Shown here piece by piece: positions 1 to 5,137 of a DNA stretch of 5,151 bases (positions within the stretch are counted from its first letter, which is position 1; each line of letters starts with the position of its first letter). Below the pieces are notes generated by a model that worked only from the letters and a program-made list of their open reading frames with translations, did no database searches and was not told where the DNA came from. The DNA is from Acidobacteriota bacterium (GTDB lineage Bacteria > Acidobacteriota > Terriglobia > UBA7540): positions 1,102 to 6,252 of the forward strand of contig PLWR01000199.1 of the NCBI GenBank assembly GCA_003165615.1, in the 5' to 3' direction. The position numbers and the translations under genes are program-made.

Positions 1-597
1 ATCTGGCTGGCGCAGTATCGTTTGACTGACCTGCTTACCCAGGTGCATCCGGAAAAATGGAAGATGCCTGCGGCAGTGAAACAGTCCTTCGGCCAGAGCT
101 TGGATTCATTGCACAAATCGATGGCGGCGGAGGAAGACTGGCGCAGTCAGTTTGATGCCCGCCCCGATAGTCTGTATCTGGGATTTCAGACCTTCATGGC
201 GATAGGCGCGGTGTTGCCCCGTGTGGATGGCGTCGCGCGCAGTGTCTCGCAGTATGAAAATGCCAGCTTCGGGGGACAATTCAGCCAGGCGGCCAACCAG
301 CTTTTCGATCTACAACAGTTGATTGAGCCCCACCTGGCATACCTGATGAAGAATCAGGACAATCTTCTGCTGGCCGCGCAGACCAACCTGGCCGCCTGCC
401 AGAATGAATTGAATTTTGCCGAGCACAATAAGGAAGGGCATGCCACTCCCATGAAGAATATCGCGCCGGACTTCAAAGGCCGGAAACGAACTGCCCACGC
501 CACCACCGTTGCGGGCGGGGCAAAGCCAGCCGAGCCCAAGAGCAAATCACCGGCCAAGCCTGCCGCGAGTCCGCAAAAGCAACCCGAGAAAAAATAG
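1..597 (+). CDS. Conserved hypothetical protein, 5'-truncated by window edge
   Basis: Frame 1 is open from the first base to the TAG at 595-597, giving 198 visible residues. A TTG at position 22 is a possible start, but the codons before it (IWLAQYR) read smoothly into the same amphipathic helical pattern, no Shine-Dalgarno sequence precedes it, and I judge that the gene begins upstream of the window. The visible part is predicted mostly helical with no transmembrane span (residues about 1-145). A hydrophilic tail follows (about 150-198), rich in Lys, Pro and Ala with repeated KP/SPAKP units, which looks disordered and could bind nucleic acid or the cell wall. Segments such as RPDSLYLGFQT and NQLFDLQQ resemble uncharacterised acidobacterial secreted proteins as I recall them; that is memory, not a search. 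The function is unknown. It converges on the thymidylate synthase gene across a repeat-bearing gap. Confidence 0.75.
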   Translation: MWLAQYRLTDLLTQVHPEKWKMPAAVKQSFGQSLDSLHKSMAAEEDWRSQFDARPDSLYLGFQTFMAIGAVLPRVDGVARSVSQYENASFGGQFSQAANQLFDLQQLIEPHLAYLMKNQDNLLLAAQTNLAACQNELNFAEHNKEGHATPMKNIAPDFKGRKRTAHATTVAGGAKPAEPKSKSPAKPAASPQKQPEKK

Positions 598-650
598 CTA
601 AGATAGCGGAGGCGTCCCGCCCGCTGTGAAGGCTTAAGAAATAAACAATC

Positions 651-738
651 TCACGCAAAGACGCCAAGGCGCAAAGACGTGCAAACCACAACTTGGTTAA
701 GGTCTTTGCGACCTCTGCGACTTTGCGTCTTTGCGTGA
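651..738. repeat. REP-like imperfect inverted repeat in the convergent intergenic gap
   Basis: The outer arms match exactly: TCACGCAAAGACG at 651-663 pairs with CGTCTTTGCGTGA at 726-738. The inner arms also match: CGCAAAGAC at 670-678 pairs with GTCTTTGCG at 702-710. Between inner and outer blocks the left arm has 6 bases and the right arm 15, so one side carries 9 extra bases. The left arm is itself a direct repeat of CGCAAAGACG with a 16-bp period (654-663 and 670-679). The element lies between two converging genes (stops at 597 and 807), so its RNA hairpin could end transcription from both sides, although there is no clear T-run. CTTTGCGTCTTTGCGTGA-type palindromes recur between genes in various bacterial genomes as I recall, so I call it REP-like rather than a unique site. 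Confidence 0.75.
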
Positions 739-773
739 AATGCTTTTGCGCGCGTGATAAGGAACTGCCCTCG

Positions 774-798
774 ACCTGTCACCTGACACCTGGCACCT
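774..798. repeat. Heptamer tandem array, consensus ACCTGNC, 3.5 units
   Basis: Consecutive units read ACCTGTC (774-780), ACCTGAC (781-787), ACCTGGC (788-794) and a partial ACCT (795-798). Only the sixth base varies. The array starts 8 bases beyond the stop codon of the thymidylate synthase gene on the minus strand. It does not form a strong hairpin on its own. It is of the degenerate short-heptamer type; compare the second array at 3541-3568. Confidence 0.7.
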
Positions 799-806
799 TT
801 GAACTT

Positions 807-1646
807 CTACTGCCCCATCGTCCGCGCTTTCTCCAGAATTGCCGGGCGGGCTTCGTCCATTGATTCGCGCAGGTCCGCGTAGCGCAGGGTACGCTGCTCG
901 AAGCTGCGTTTGGAGATTGCGCCCAGAAATCGCGCTTCGAACTCGCGAAAGTAGGAGCCGTAAAGGTGGTAACTATCGGCCATGTGGCAGTACCGGCCCA
1001 ACTCCACTTTCCGGCCAGACAGTTCCGAGACCCGTGCGGCGATGCGTCTCTGCATTTCCACCAAGGCGAAGATATTCATGAAGGCAGCCTTGTAAGCGTC
1101 GTTGGAGCGGAAGCGCACGTTCATGCTCAGCACCGGCGCGCCGTTTTCTTCCGTGATGCGGCACCAAACGCTTTGCAGGCAGGCCGGGTCGTAGCAATCG
1201 TTGTCCTCCCACACCTTCCAGGTAATTGCCTGCGCGCGCCGCGTGTAGGGCGTCTCCGCCAGCTTGCGGCAGAGGGTTTCGATCTGGTCGAACGGAGCGA
1301 GCGTGGGGACGGCGTAGCGGAACAGCCGCTGGTGATAGGTGTATTCCCAGCGCGTGTCGCCGGGATCGCGCTGGTCGCGCACCAGGTGGTCCTTGATGCC
1401 TTCCAACACTTCCATTACGTATTCCTGAAGATCCTCAGGACCGCCGGGAAAATCGCGGTGAATCATCGGCTCCTTGAGGGGCTCGGCGATGGTGATGATC
1501 ATCGTCGCGTCTTTTGAGGGCGGGTCGTCGGGCTTGTCGTATTGCGTCTTGAGATCACAGCCTTGCTTGTGGAGCAGGAGCAGGGATTCTTCCCAGGCGC
1601 GGGCGATGCAATCTGCTTCAACGTGGAGAACGGGAATGCCGCTCAT
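807..1646 (-). CDS. Thymidylate synthase family protein (archaeal-type ThyA-like)
   Basis: Probably makes dTMP from dUMP and methylene-tetrahydrofolate in the cytosol, or a related pyrimidine C5 hydroxymethylation. From the ATG at 1646 the protein has 279 residues. Visible family landmarks are the paired Arg of TRRAQAITW (136-137, phosphate binding), a candidate nucleophile C156 in DPACLQ, the RSND block (180-183; E. coli ThyA has RSCD), N191 equivalent to the nucleotide-binding Asn, and HMADSYHLYG (221-230), whose Asp, His and Tyr match the DxHxY site of ThyA. The N-terminal IPVLHVEA resembles the methanogen-type thymidylate synthase rather than E. coli ThyA. The C-terminus does not look like the usual mobile APVAI closing tail. 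A GTG at 1667 would add 7 residues, but no Shine-Dalgarno precedes it and the family start fits the ATG. It lies 72 bp downstream of the PPOX gene on the same strand. Family assignment is firm; exact substrate is inferred. Confidence 0.85.
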   Translation of the reverse strand: MSGIPVLHVEADCIARAWEESLLLLHKQGCDLKTQYDKPDDPPSKDATMIITIAEPLKEPMIHRDFPGGPEDLQEYVMEVLEGIKDHLVRDQRDPGDTRWEYTYHQRLFRYAVPTLAPFDQIETLCRKLAETPYTRRAQAITWKVWEDNDCYDPACLQSVWCRITEENGAPVLSMNVRFRSNDAYKAAFMNIFALVEMQRRIAARVSELSGRKVELGRYCHMADSYHLYGSYFREFEARFLGAISKRSFEQRTLRYADLRESMDEARPAILEKARTMGQ

Positions 1647-1718
1647 GAAGGTCTCGCTTTCAGGCACGCAGGGAAGGACCTACGATCAGAAAATCACTGA
1701 GCGTGGCTACCCGCTCGC

Positions 1719-2123
1719 CTAGGCAATTTGTTTGCCGGCATCTGGCCCTACGGATTGGTCGTAAACAGAGTCCACCGCGATCTTTACCACATACATCGGC
1801 GTGGGCAGTGAGGGTGCTGATCGCTTTATCTGCTCCGCCATCTGATCGAAAAGTGGACCCGACGAGACCAGTTCTGCCGTCCCCTTGACCTGGTAACCCT
1901 CGTGAGTTGCCGCATCGATTACGGTTACAGCCACACGAGGATTCTGCTCCAGGTTCTGGCGGGTCTTCAGAGAAAAGAGATCGGCGAAAATAACGTGCTG
2001 ATCGTCCATTACTCGGACTGATCCCTTGGGAGTCACGTTGGGCACTCCCTCTTTTGTGGCGGTGGCTACCCAACCCATCTTGCCTGGGAAAAACTCCTGC
2101 ACATGCTTAGGAATGCTTACCAT
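1719..2123 (-). CDS. Pyridoxamine 5'-phosphate oxidase-like FMN-binding split-barrel protein
   Basis: This 134-residue protein is the size of single-domain PPOX/FMN-binding split-barrel proteins, which act as cytosolic homodimers and bind FMN or F420 in various small redox roles. The sequence shows the first barrel strands with a cofactor-side segment GWVATATKEGVPNVTPK (17-33), a middle strand VIFADLFSLKTRQNL (44-58) and NPRVAVTVID (61-70), where the K-T-R-x-N-L then N-P-R-V-A pattern is typical of the family, and a late strand GYQVKGTAEL (77-86). It lacks the C-terminal part that true PdxH needs for pyridoxamine phosphate, so I do not call it PdxH. The substrate is unknown; Desulfovibrio FMN-binding protein is a comparable small relative. 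The ATG is preceded by a strong GGGAGGT. It sits 112 bp downstream of the aminotransferase and 72 bp before the thymidylate synthase on the same strand. Confidence 0.85.
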   Translation of the reverse strand: MVSIPKHVQEFFPGKMGWVATATKEGVPNVTPKGSVRVMDDQHVIFADLFSLKTRQNLEQNPRVAVTVIDAATHEGYQVKGTAELVSSGPLFDQMAEQIKRSAPSLPTPMYVVKIAVDSVYDQSVGPDAGKQIA

Positions 2124-2128
2124 TCGTG

Positions 2129-2135
2129 ACCTCCC
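2129..2135 (-). promoter_or_regulatory. Strong Shine-Dalgarno for the PPOX-family gene
   Basis: On the minus strand GGGAGGT is followed by five bases (CACGA) and then the ATG at 2123. This is the clearest ribosome binding site in the window and fixes the start of the FMN-binding protein. Confidence 0.8.
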
Positions 2136-2235
2136 GTGGAGTAACTGGAATTTCCATTATCGACCTCCGGCCCAACCGATAACCTGCGCCTGACTTCCGC
2201 CCAGTGCAATTGTCAGTTGGGTTCGCCTCCCTGCG

Positions 2236-3528
2236 CTACTTTGCCTCCACCTCAGCCAACCCCTTATCGAGCGCGGCAATCGCCACATCCACATCAGTCT
2301 TGGAGATGTTGAGGGGCGGAGACATGCGCACCACGTTTCCGTACAGACCGCCCTTGCCCACCAGCAGGCCGTGGACGCGCAAGCGCTCCAGCAATTGATT
2401 GGTCAAATCGGTGCCGGGTTCTTTGGTCTTTCGGTCTTTGACGAGTTCGATGCCCTGCATCAGGCCCATGCCACGCACGTCGCCGACAATCGGGTGCTTT
2501 TCCTTGAGCCCTTCCAGGCCGGCGCGGAAGTGGTTGCCGACGGTTTCCGCGTTATCCATCAGCCGATCTTCTTCGATCAAATCAATTGTGGCCTTGGCAG
2601 CGACACAGGCTACGGGGTTTCCTCCGAAAGTGGAGATGGTCAGACCCTTGTAGGCGTCGGCGATTTCCGGGCGCGTTAGAGTGAGTCCAATGGGCACGCC
2701 GTTGGCCATGCTCTTGGCGCTGGTGATGATGTCGGGTTCCACCTCCCAATGCTCGATGCCCCACCATTTCTTGCCCGTGCGTCCCCAGGCGGCCTGCACT
2801 TCGTCAGCGATGAACAATCCGCCGTAGTTGCGCACAATGTTGGCGACGATCTTGAAATAACCCGGCGGCGGCACGATGAACCCACCCAATCCCTGGATGG
2901 TCTCCGCCAGCATACCGGCAATCTGGCCGCTGGTGAAAGTTTTGATGACCTCATCAACGTCTTTGGCGCAGTGGAGCTCGCAACCCGGGTAGGTCAGCCC
3001 ATGCGGGCAGCGATAGCAGTAGGGCCCGGGCGCGTGTACGATGCCGGAGGGAATCACTCCCCCCTTGCGCCAGGTATACAGTCCGGTGAGCGCCTTGGTC
3101 AGGTGCGAGTGCCCGCTGTAACCGTGCCTTAGCGCCACGATATCGTAATTGCCCGTGAACATGCGGGCGGTGATGATGGCGACTTCGTTGGCTTCCGTGC
3201 CGCTGTTGGTAAAGTAGCTCTTCTTGAGTTTGCCGGGCGCGATCGATGCCACCTTTTCCGCCAGGTTTACGATGGCTTCCGTGACGAAGAGGGTGGAGGT
3301 GTGCTGGACCTTGTCAATCTGCGCTTTGATTTTGTCCGTCACTCTGGGATTCGAGTGCCCCACGCTGACGGTCACGATGCCGCCCAGAAAATCAAGGAAC
3401 TGCTTTCCTTCGATGTCCCAAACGTACTGGCCCTTGGCGTGGTCAATCACCATCGGGTCTTTGAAGTAAGTGGTGACACAGTTGAAAATGTATTCCTGCT
3501 TTTTGCGAATGATTTCGTCTTTGGTCAT
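2236..3528 (-). CDS. Class III PLP-dependent aminotransferase (aspartate aminotransferase family; AGXT2/GABA-AT-like)
   Basis: A full-length 430-residue fold-type I enzyme that moves an amino group from an omega- or alpha-amino donor to a keto acid in the cytosol. Visible residues are NSGTEAN (108-114, PLP phosphate), the aromatic in GYSGH (Y137, ring stacking), ADEVQ (241-245, with D242 facing the pyridine nitrogen), the Schiff-base Lys K272 in SAKSMANG, STFGGNP (299-305, phosphate from the second subunit) and R401 in RMSPPL, the carboxylate-binding Arg of the ornithine/GABA aminotransferase group. All key residues are intact. An insertion at 171-187 carries four Cys (C-x2-C-x8-C-x3-C), a feature I associate with a bacterial subgroup close to alanine-glyoxylate aminotransferase 2. 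The donor could be beta-alanine, GABA, ornithine or another omega-amino acid; sequence alone does not decide. The ATG at 3528 follows AAGGGATCC, a moderate ribosome binding site. It lies 148 bp downstream of the PEGA gene. Confidence 0.93.
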   Translation of the reverse strand: MTKDEIIRKKQEYIFNCVTTYFKDPMVIDHAKGQYVWDIEGKQFLDFLGGIVTVSVGHSNPRVTDKIKAQIDKVQHTSTLFVTEAIVNLAEKVASIAPGKLKKSYFTNSGTEANEVAIITARMFTGNYDIVALRHGYSGHSHLTKALTGLYTWRKGGVIPSGIVHAPGPYCYRCPHGLTYPGCELHCAKDVDEVIKTFTSGQIAGMLAETIQGLGGFIVPPPGYFKIVANIVRNYGGLFIADEVQAAWGRTGKKWWGIEHWEVEPDIITSAKSMANGVPIGLTLTRPEIADAYKGLTISTFGGNPVACVAAKATIDLIEEDRLMDNAETVGNHFRAGLEGLKEKHPIVGDVRGMGLMQGIELVKDRKTKEPGTDLTNQLLERLRVHGLLVGKGGLYGNVVRMSPPLNISKTDVDVAIAALDKGLAEVEAK

Positions 3529-3540
3529 GGATCCCTTTCA

Positions 3541-3568
3541 AGCTGGCAGCTTACAGCCGACAGCTAAC
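3541..3568. repeat. Heptamer tandem array, consensus AGCTNAC, 4 units
   Basis: Four consecutive units read AGCTGGC (3541-3547), AGCTTAC (3548-3554), AGCCGAC (3555-3561) and AGCTAAC (3562-3568). AG at positions 1-2 and C at position 7 are constant. The array lies 12 bases upstream of the aminotransferase ATG, so it is in the likely 5' leader, just behind the ribosome binding site. It differs from the array at 774-798 mainly at the second base (AGCT versus ACCT) and has the same 7-bp period. Confidence 0.65.
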
Positions 3569-3636
3569 TGTTAGAAGACTCCCGCTAGCGCGGACCTACT
3601 ACACAAGGTGGCGAGTATGTTCCCGCTTGCCCAGGC

Positions 3637-3656
3637 AAAAGCCGCAAACCTTGCGG
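3637..3656 (-). terminator. Possible intrinsic terminator after the PEGA-domain gene
   Basis: Reading the minus strand, CCGCAA-GGT-TTGCGG forms a perfect 6-bp stem with a 3-base loop (3656-3642), followed after one C by TTTT (3640-3637). It starts about 20 bases past the stop codon at 3677. The T-run is short, so termination may be weak; it would separate the PEGA gene from the aminotransferase transcript. Confidence 0.4.
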
Positions 3657-3670
3657 GCAGGTCGACGATA

Positions 3671-3687
3671 CGCCAATTACTTTGGCG
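3671..3687 (-). other. Small stem-loop spanning the stop codon of the PEGA-domain gene
   Basis: CGCCAA (3671-3676) and TTGGCG (3682-3687) are exact reverse complements around a 5-base loop that contains the TAA stop (3677-3679). Together with the hairpin at 3642-3656 it would form two stacked stem-loops at the 3' end of the message. It may be coincidence or part of a terminator/stabiliser; there is no T-run directly after it. Confidence 0.35.
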
Positions 3688-4606
3688 ACGCTGCCTGCTG
3701 GATTGCCTGGATCAACTCCTCGTTTCCTCCCGTCTGGCGAATTTCGTTCAGGTCGTCAGCGGTGGGTGCAAACTTGATGCCACGCTCCCGGATGAGATCC
3801 TCGATCCTCGCATTGGGGACATCTCCCTGGAGCAAGGAGACAATCTCGTGCTTGCTCAATGCCCGAGGATTGGGGGGCGCTACCTTAGCTGTGTAATGAA
3901 GGGTGAAGGCCAGCCTGGTCTCCACGTGCGCCGAGTTGGAGGCGGTAATCTCGATGGGGGTGTTTCCAGGCTTGATCTGCAAGGGCTCTGACCAGAACTC
4001 CGCCGCTTGGGCGCTTTGCGGCCGCATGTTGGCAGCCGAGCCATTAATGGTAACTACGAGAATGCCGGTGCGGTCCGTGGCCACGCCGCGGATAACCAGT
4101 GGGGATTCATTTGACTCCACGGTTTGATTCGGGCTTACGCCGGAGGGTGACGCCAGCACGATGGCAGGTGAAGAAGGTAACTCGGAGGCTTTGGGCTCCG
4201 GTGGTGGGGCGACAACGGGCGCCCCCGCGACAGCATCGAGCTGAAATGTGAAGCGCTCGGAATCTATCAGGTAGTAATCATAGCTTTTGGCCCCGTTTAG
4301 GCTGGACCAATGAATTGGGCCGTTTGTAAGCTCGACGCTTCTGGGGGTGTATCCTTCCTTCGTCAATCGCACGCGGATCGGTTCCACGCCATGGGAACTC
4401 AAGGCGGTGTGCTTCTTGCCAAAGTAATTAGCAGGCACCTCGATGGAGCACGGCGTGGTGCAAGTTACGCTCCCGTTCACCTCGACCTGTGCTCCTGCTG
4501 GGATGGTTTCGATCAAGACCGACTTGTCACTTGCAACCGCGCACAGGCTGTTGAAGGAAAGTGCAATCGATACAGCACATAGTGCCCATAACCTTGGTGA
4601 TAACAT
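3677..4606 (-). CDS. Secreted PEGA-domain protein with Ig-like middle and C-terminal helical module
   Basis: A 309-residue exported protein. Residues 1-25 form a signal peptide (short basic start, hydrophobic core LWALCAVSIALSF, Ala-rich cleavage region near AVA-S). A PEGA domain follows (about 29-92): IPAGAQVEVNG, then TPCSIEVPA and LTKEGYTP, the usual beta-rich surface-exposed module; C49 and C53 could form a small disulfide. A Pro/Ser/Ala-rich linker (about 125-165) leads to a beta-sandwich-like segment (about 168-238, PLVIRGVATD and NTPIEITASN), resembling bacterial Ig-like folds that bind or present extracellular ligands. The last 60 residues (from ALSKHEIVSLL) are helical and resemble a module I recall at the C-termini of acidobacterial secreted proteins. 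No catalytic motif is visible; an envelope scaffolding or binding role is inferred. The ATG has AAGGGGTGA upstream and directly follows the stop of the toxin remnant. Confidence 0.8.
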   Translation of the reverse strand: MLSPRLWALCAVSIALSFNSLCAVASDKSVLIETIPAGAQVEVNGSVTCTTPCSIEVPANYFGKKHTALSSHGVEPIRVRLTKEGYTPRSVELTNGPIHWSSLNGAKSYDYYLIDSERFTFQLDAVAGAPVVAPPPEPKASELPSSPAIVLASPSGVSPNQTVESNESPLVIRGVATDRTGILVVTINGSAANMRPQSAQAAEFWSEPLQIKPGNTPIEITASNSAHVETRLAFTLHYTAKVAPPNPRALSKHEIVSLLQGDVPNARIEDLIRERGIKFAPTADDLNEIRQTGGNEELIQAIQQAASPK

Positions 4607-4741
4607 TCAGTCACCCCTTCGCGGGCAGCGAGCCGGGATTTCCCTTGTGGATCGGCAACATACACCTGACCACTCCTGAGTGCAATAGCGGGTAGCGCCC
4701 AGGGACGGAGGCAGGTCCTCGTCGATCAGGAAGCGGGCCAT
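4607..4741 (-). pseudogene. Truncated remnant of a DUF5615 (Mut7-C/PIN-like) toxin gene
   Basis: An ATG at 4741 overlaps the antitoxin stop codon by one base (TAATG), the coupling typical of toxin-antitoxin pairs. The frame begins MARFLIDEDLPPSL, which matches the start of DUF5615 PIN-like toxins, including the first acidic residue (D7) expected in the nuclease site. Similarity ends after about 15 residues; the frame continues with Cys/Arg-rich nonsense to TGA at 4607-4609, 44 residues in all against roughly 110-120 for the family. A neighbouring minus-strand frame ending at 4611 reads HSGVVRCMLP, which resembles the mid-protein strand of the same family (HxGIVxVRLP). The simplest reading is an internal deletion of some 50-70 codons with a frameshift, plus loss of the 3' end. 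The remaining catalytic acids are gone, so no active toxin is expected. The family call rests on a short N-terminal match. Confidence 0.6.
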
Positions 4742-4968
4742 TAATGGGGTGCCCGGACCGTTTCACCCTCGAGGAGTTTCGCGGCATAGCTGGGCGCAGC
4801 ACGGACGTCTTGCGCGGCAATGGCGTACTCCTTCGCCACCTCCTCGACGGAATCGCCAGCGGCGACGGCGCCAACTATGATGCTCACAGGCACACGCGTT
4901 CCTTCAATCACCGGCTCGCCGGAATGCACCTGGGAATCAACGGCAACTCGCGGAGCAATCACCAACAT
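4741..4968 (-). CDS. DUF433 family antitoxin-like protein
   Basis: A 75-residue protein of normal length for DUF433, a small family with a helix-turn-helix-like C-terminal region that commonly precedes DUF5615/PIN-like toxins and is presumed to neutralise the toxin and repress its operon. The family core is plain: SGEPVIEGTRVPVSIIV (16-32) containing the GTRxPV signature, then AAGDSVEEVAKEY (36-48), and the helix AQDVRAAPSYAAKLL (52-66). P59 sits where members usually have a helix-friendly residue in a RAALxYA pattern, which may mark relaxed selection. The ATG at 4968 follows GAGGT at a good distance. Its toxin partner, starting in the overlapping TAATG, is broken, so this is an orphan antitoxin. 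Family assignment is strong; biochemical role is inferred from the family. Confidence 0.85.
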   Translation of the reverse strand: MLVIAPRVAVDSQVHSGEPVIEGTRVPVSIIVGAVAAGDSVEEVAKEYAIAAQDVRAAPSYAAKLLEGETVRAPH

Positions 4969-4974
4969 AGCTTA

Positions 4975-4979
4975 ACCTC
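4975..4979 (-). promoter_or_regulatory. Ribosome binding site of the DUF433 gene
   Basis: GAGGT on the minus strand, six bases (TAAGCT) before the ATG at 4968. It supports this start codon. Confidence 0.65.
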
Positions 4980-4985
4980 GCAGGG

Positions 4986-4994
4986 ATTATAACA
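4986..4994 (-). promoter_or_regulatory. Extended -10 promoter (TGTTATAAT) for the antitoxin operon
   Basis: The minus strand carries a perfect TATAAT (4991-4986) preceded by TGT (4994-4992), giving the TGn extended -10 form, which can work without a good -35 box; none is visible at 16-18 bp spacing. Transcription would begin near 4979, leaving a very short leader that barely includes the ribosome binding site. The promoter would drive the antitoxin, the toxin remnant and, by read-through, the PEGA gene. Confidence 0.5.
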
Positions 4995-5059
4995 TACGGG
5001 TTCCAGCAAGCATGGCAGCGGGTATCGTCTCCTGAGAAGCAAGGTGGCAAGGTAGCGCG

Positions 5060-5137
5060 TCAGACCTGTTCTCCAAGGTCCGCGGTTCTTCGCCTTCGCA
5101 CGTGCAAAATCCGCGGACCTTGGAAGAACAGGTCTGA
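5060..5137. repeat. Long near-perfect inverted repeat (hairpin) near the right edge
   Basis: The left arm (5060-5085) and right arm (5111-5137) are reverse complements across 26 bp with a single extra A in the right arm (within GGAAGAAC versus GTTCTCC). Their outer ends read TCAGACCTGTTCT and AGAACAGGTCTGA; the inner ends are CCGCGG on both sides. The 25-base spacer holds an 8-bp palindrome GCACGTGC (5098-5105). No T-run follows on either strand, so a standard terminator is unlikely. No protein gene is seen in 4969-5151. It could be a REP/MITE-like element or an end of a mobile element that continues outside the window. Confidence 0.8.

Noticed and set aside
22..597. TTG at position 22 as the start of the left-edge gene
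   Set aside because: The frame is open to base 1 with protein-like residues, and no ribosome binding site precedes the TTG; the gene most likely begins outside the window.
774..798. CRISPR array
   Set aside because: The 7-bp units are contiguous without spacers, far shorter than CRISPR repeats, and there are no cas genes.
966..1517. 183-residue plus-strand open frame
   Set aside because: It lies antisense to the thymidylate synthase gene, has no ribosome binding site and shows no recognisable family pattern; it is a shadow of the real codons.
1699..1716. Hairpin GAGCG/CGCTC after the PPOX gene as a terminator
   Set aside because: Only a 5-bp stem with an 8-base loop, and the nearest TTTT lies several bases away; too weak to call.
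1660..2073. 137-residue minus-strand frame overlapping the PPOX gene
   Set aside because: It is out of frame with the clear FMN split-barrel protein, Arg/Gly-rich and without a ribosome binding site.
2156..2161. GATAAT as a -10 box for the PPOX gene
   Set aside because: It is one base off TATAAT, but no -35 or extended -10 element accompanies it; one AT-rich hexamer is not enough.
2371..2679. Plus-strand open frames opposite the aminotransferase (also 2749-3132 and 3301-3567)
   Set aside because: All are antisense to a protein with every catalytic residue intact; their residue content reflects codon structure of the opposite strand.
807..3528. Thymidylate synthase, PPOX and aminotransferase as one pyrimidine pathway operon
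   Set aside because: The genes are co-directional, but the gaps are 72-112 bp, the PPOX gene has its own strong ribosome binding site, and no shared substrate can be read from sequence.
4744..4992. 82-residue plus-strand frame over the antitoxin
   Set aside because: It mirrors the DUF433 gene, whose GTRxPV core, promoter and ribosome binding site are all on the minus strand.
5060..5137. Integron attC site
   Set aside because: The arms are too perfect, the conserved core sites of attC were not found and no cassette-like gene or integrase is present.
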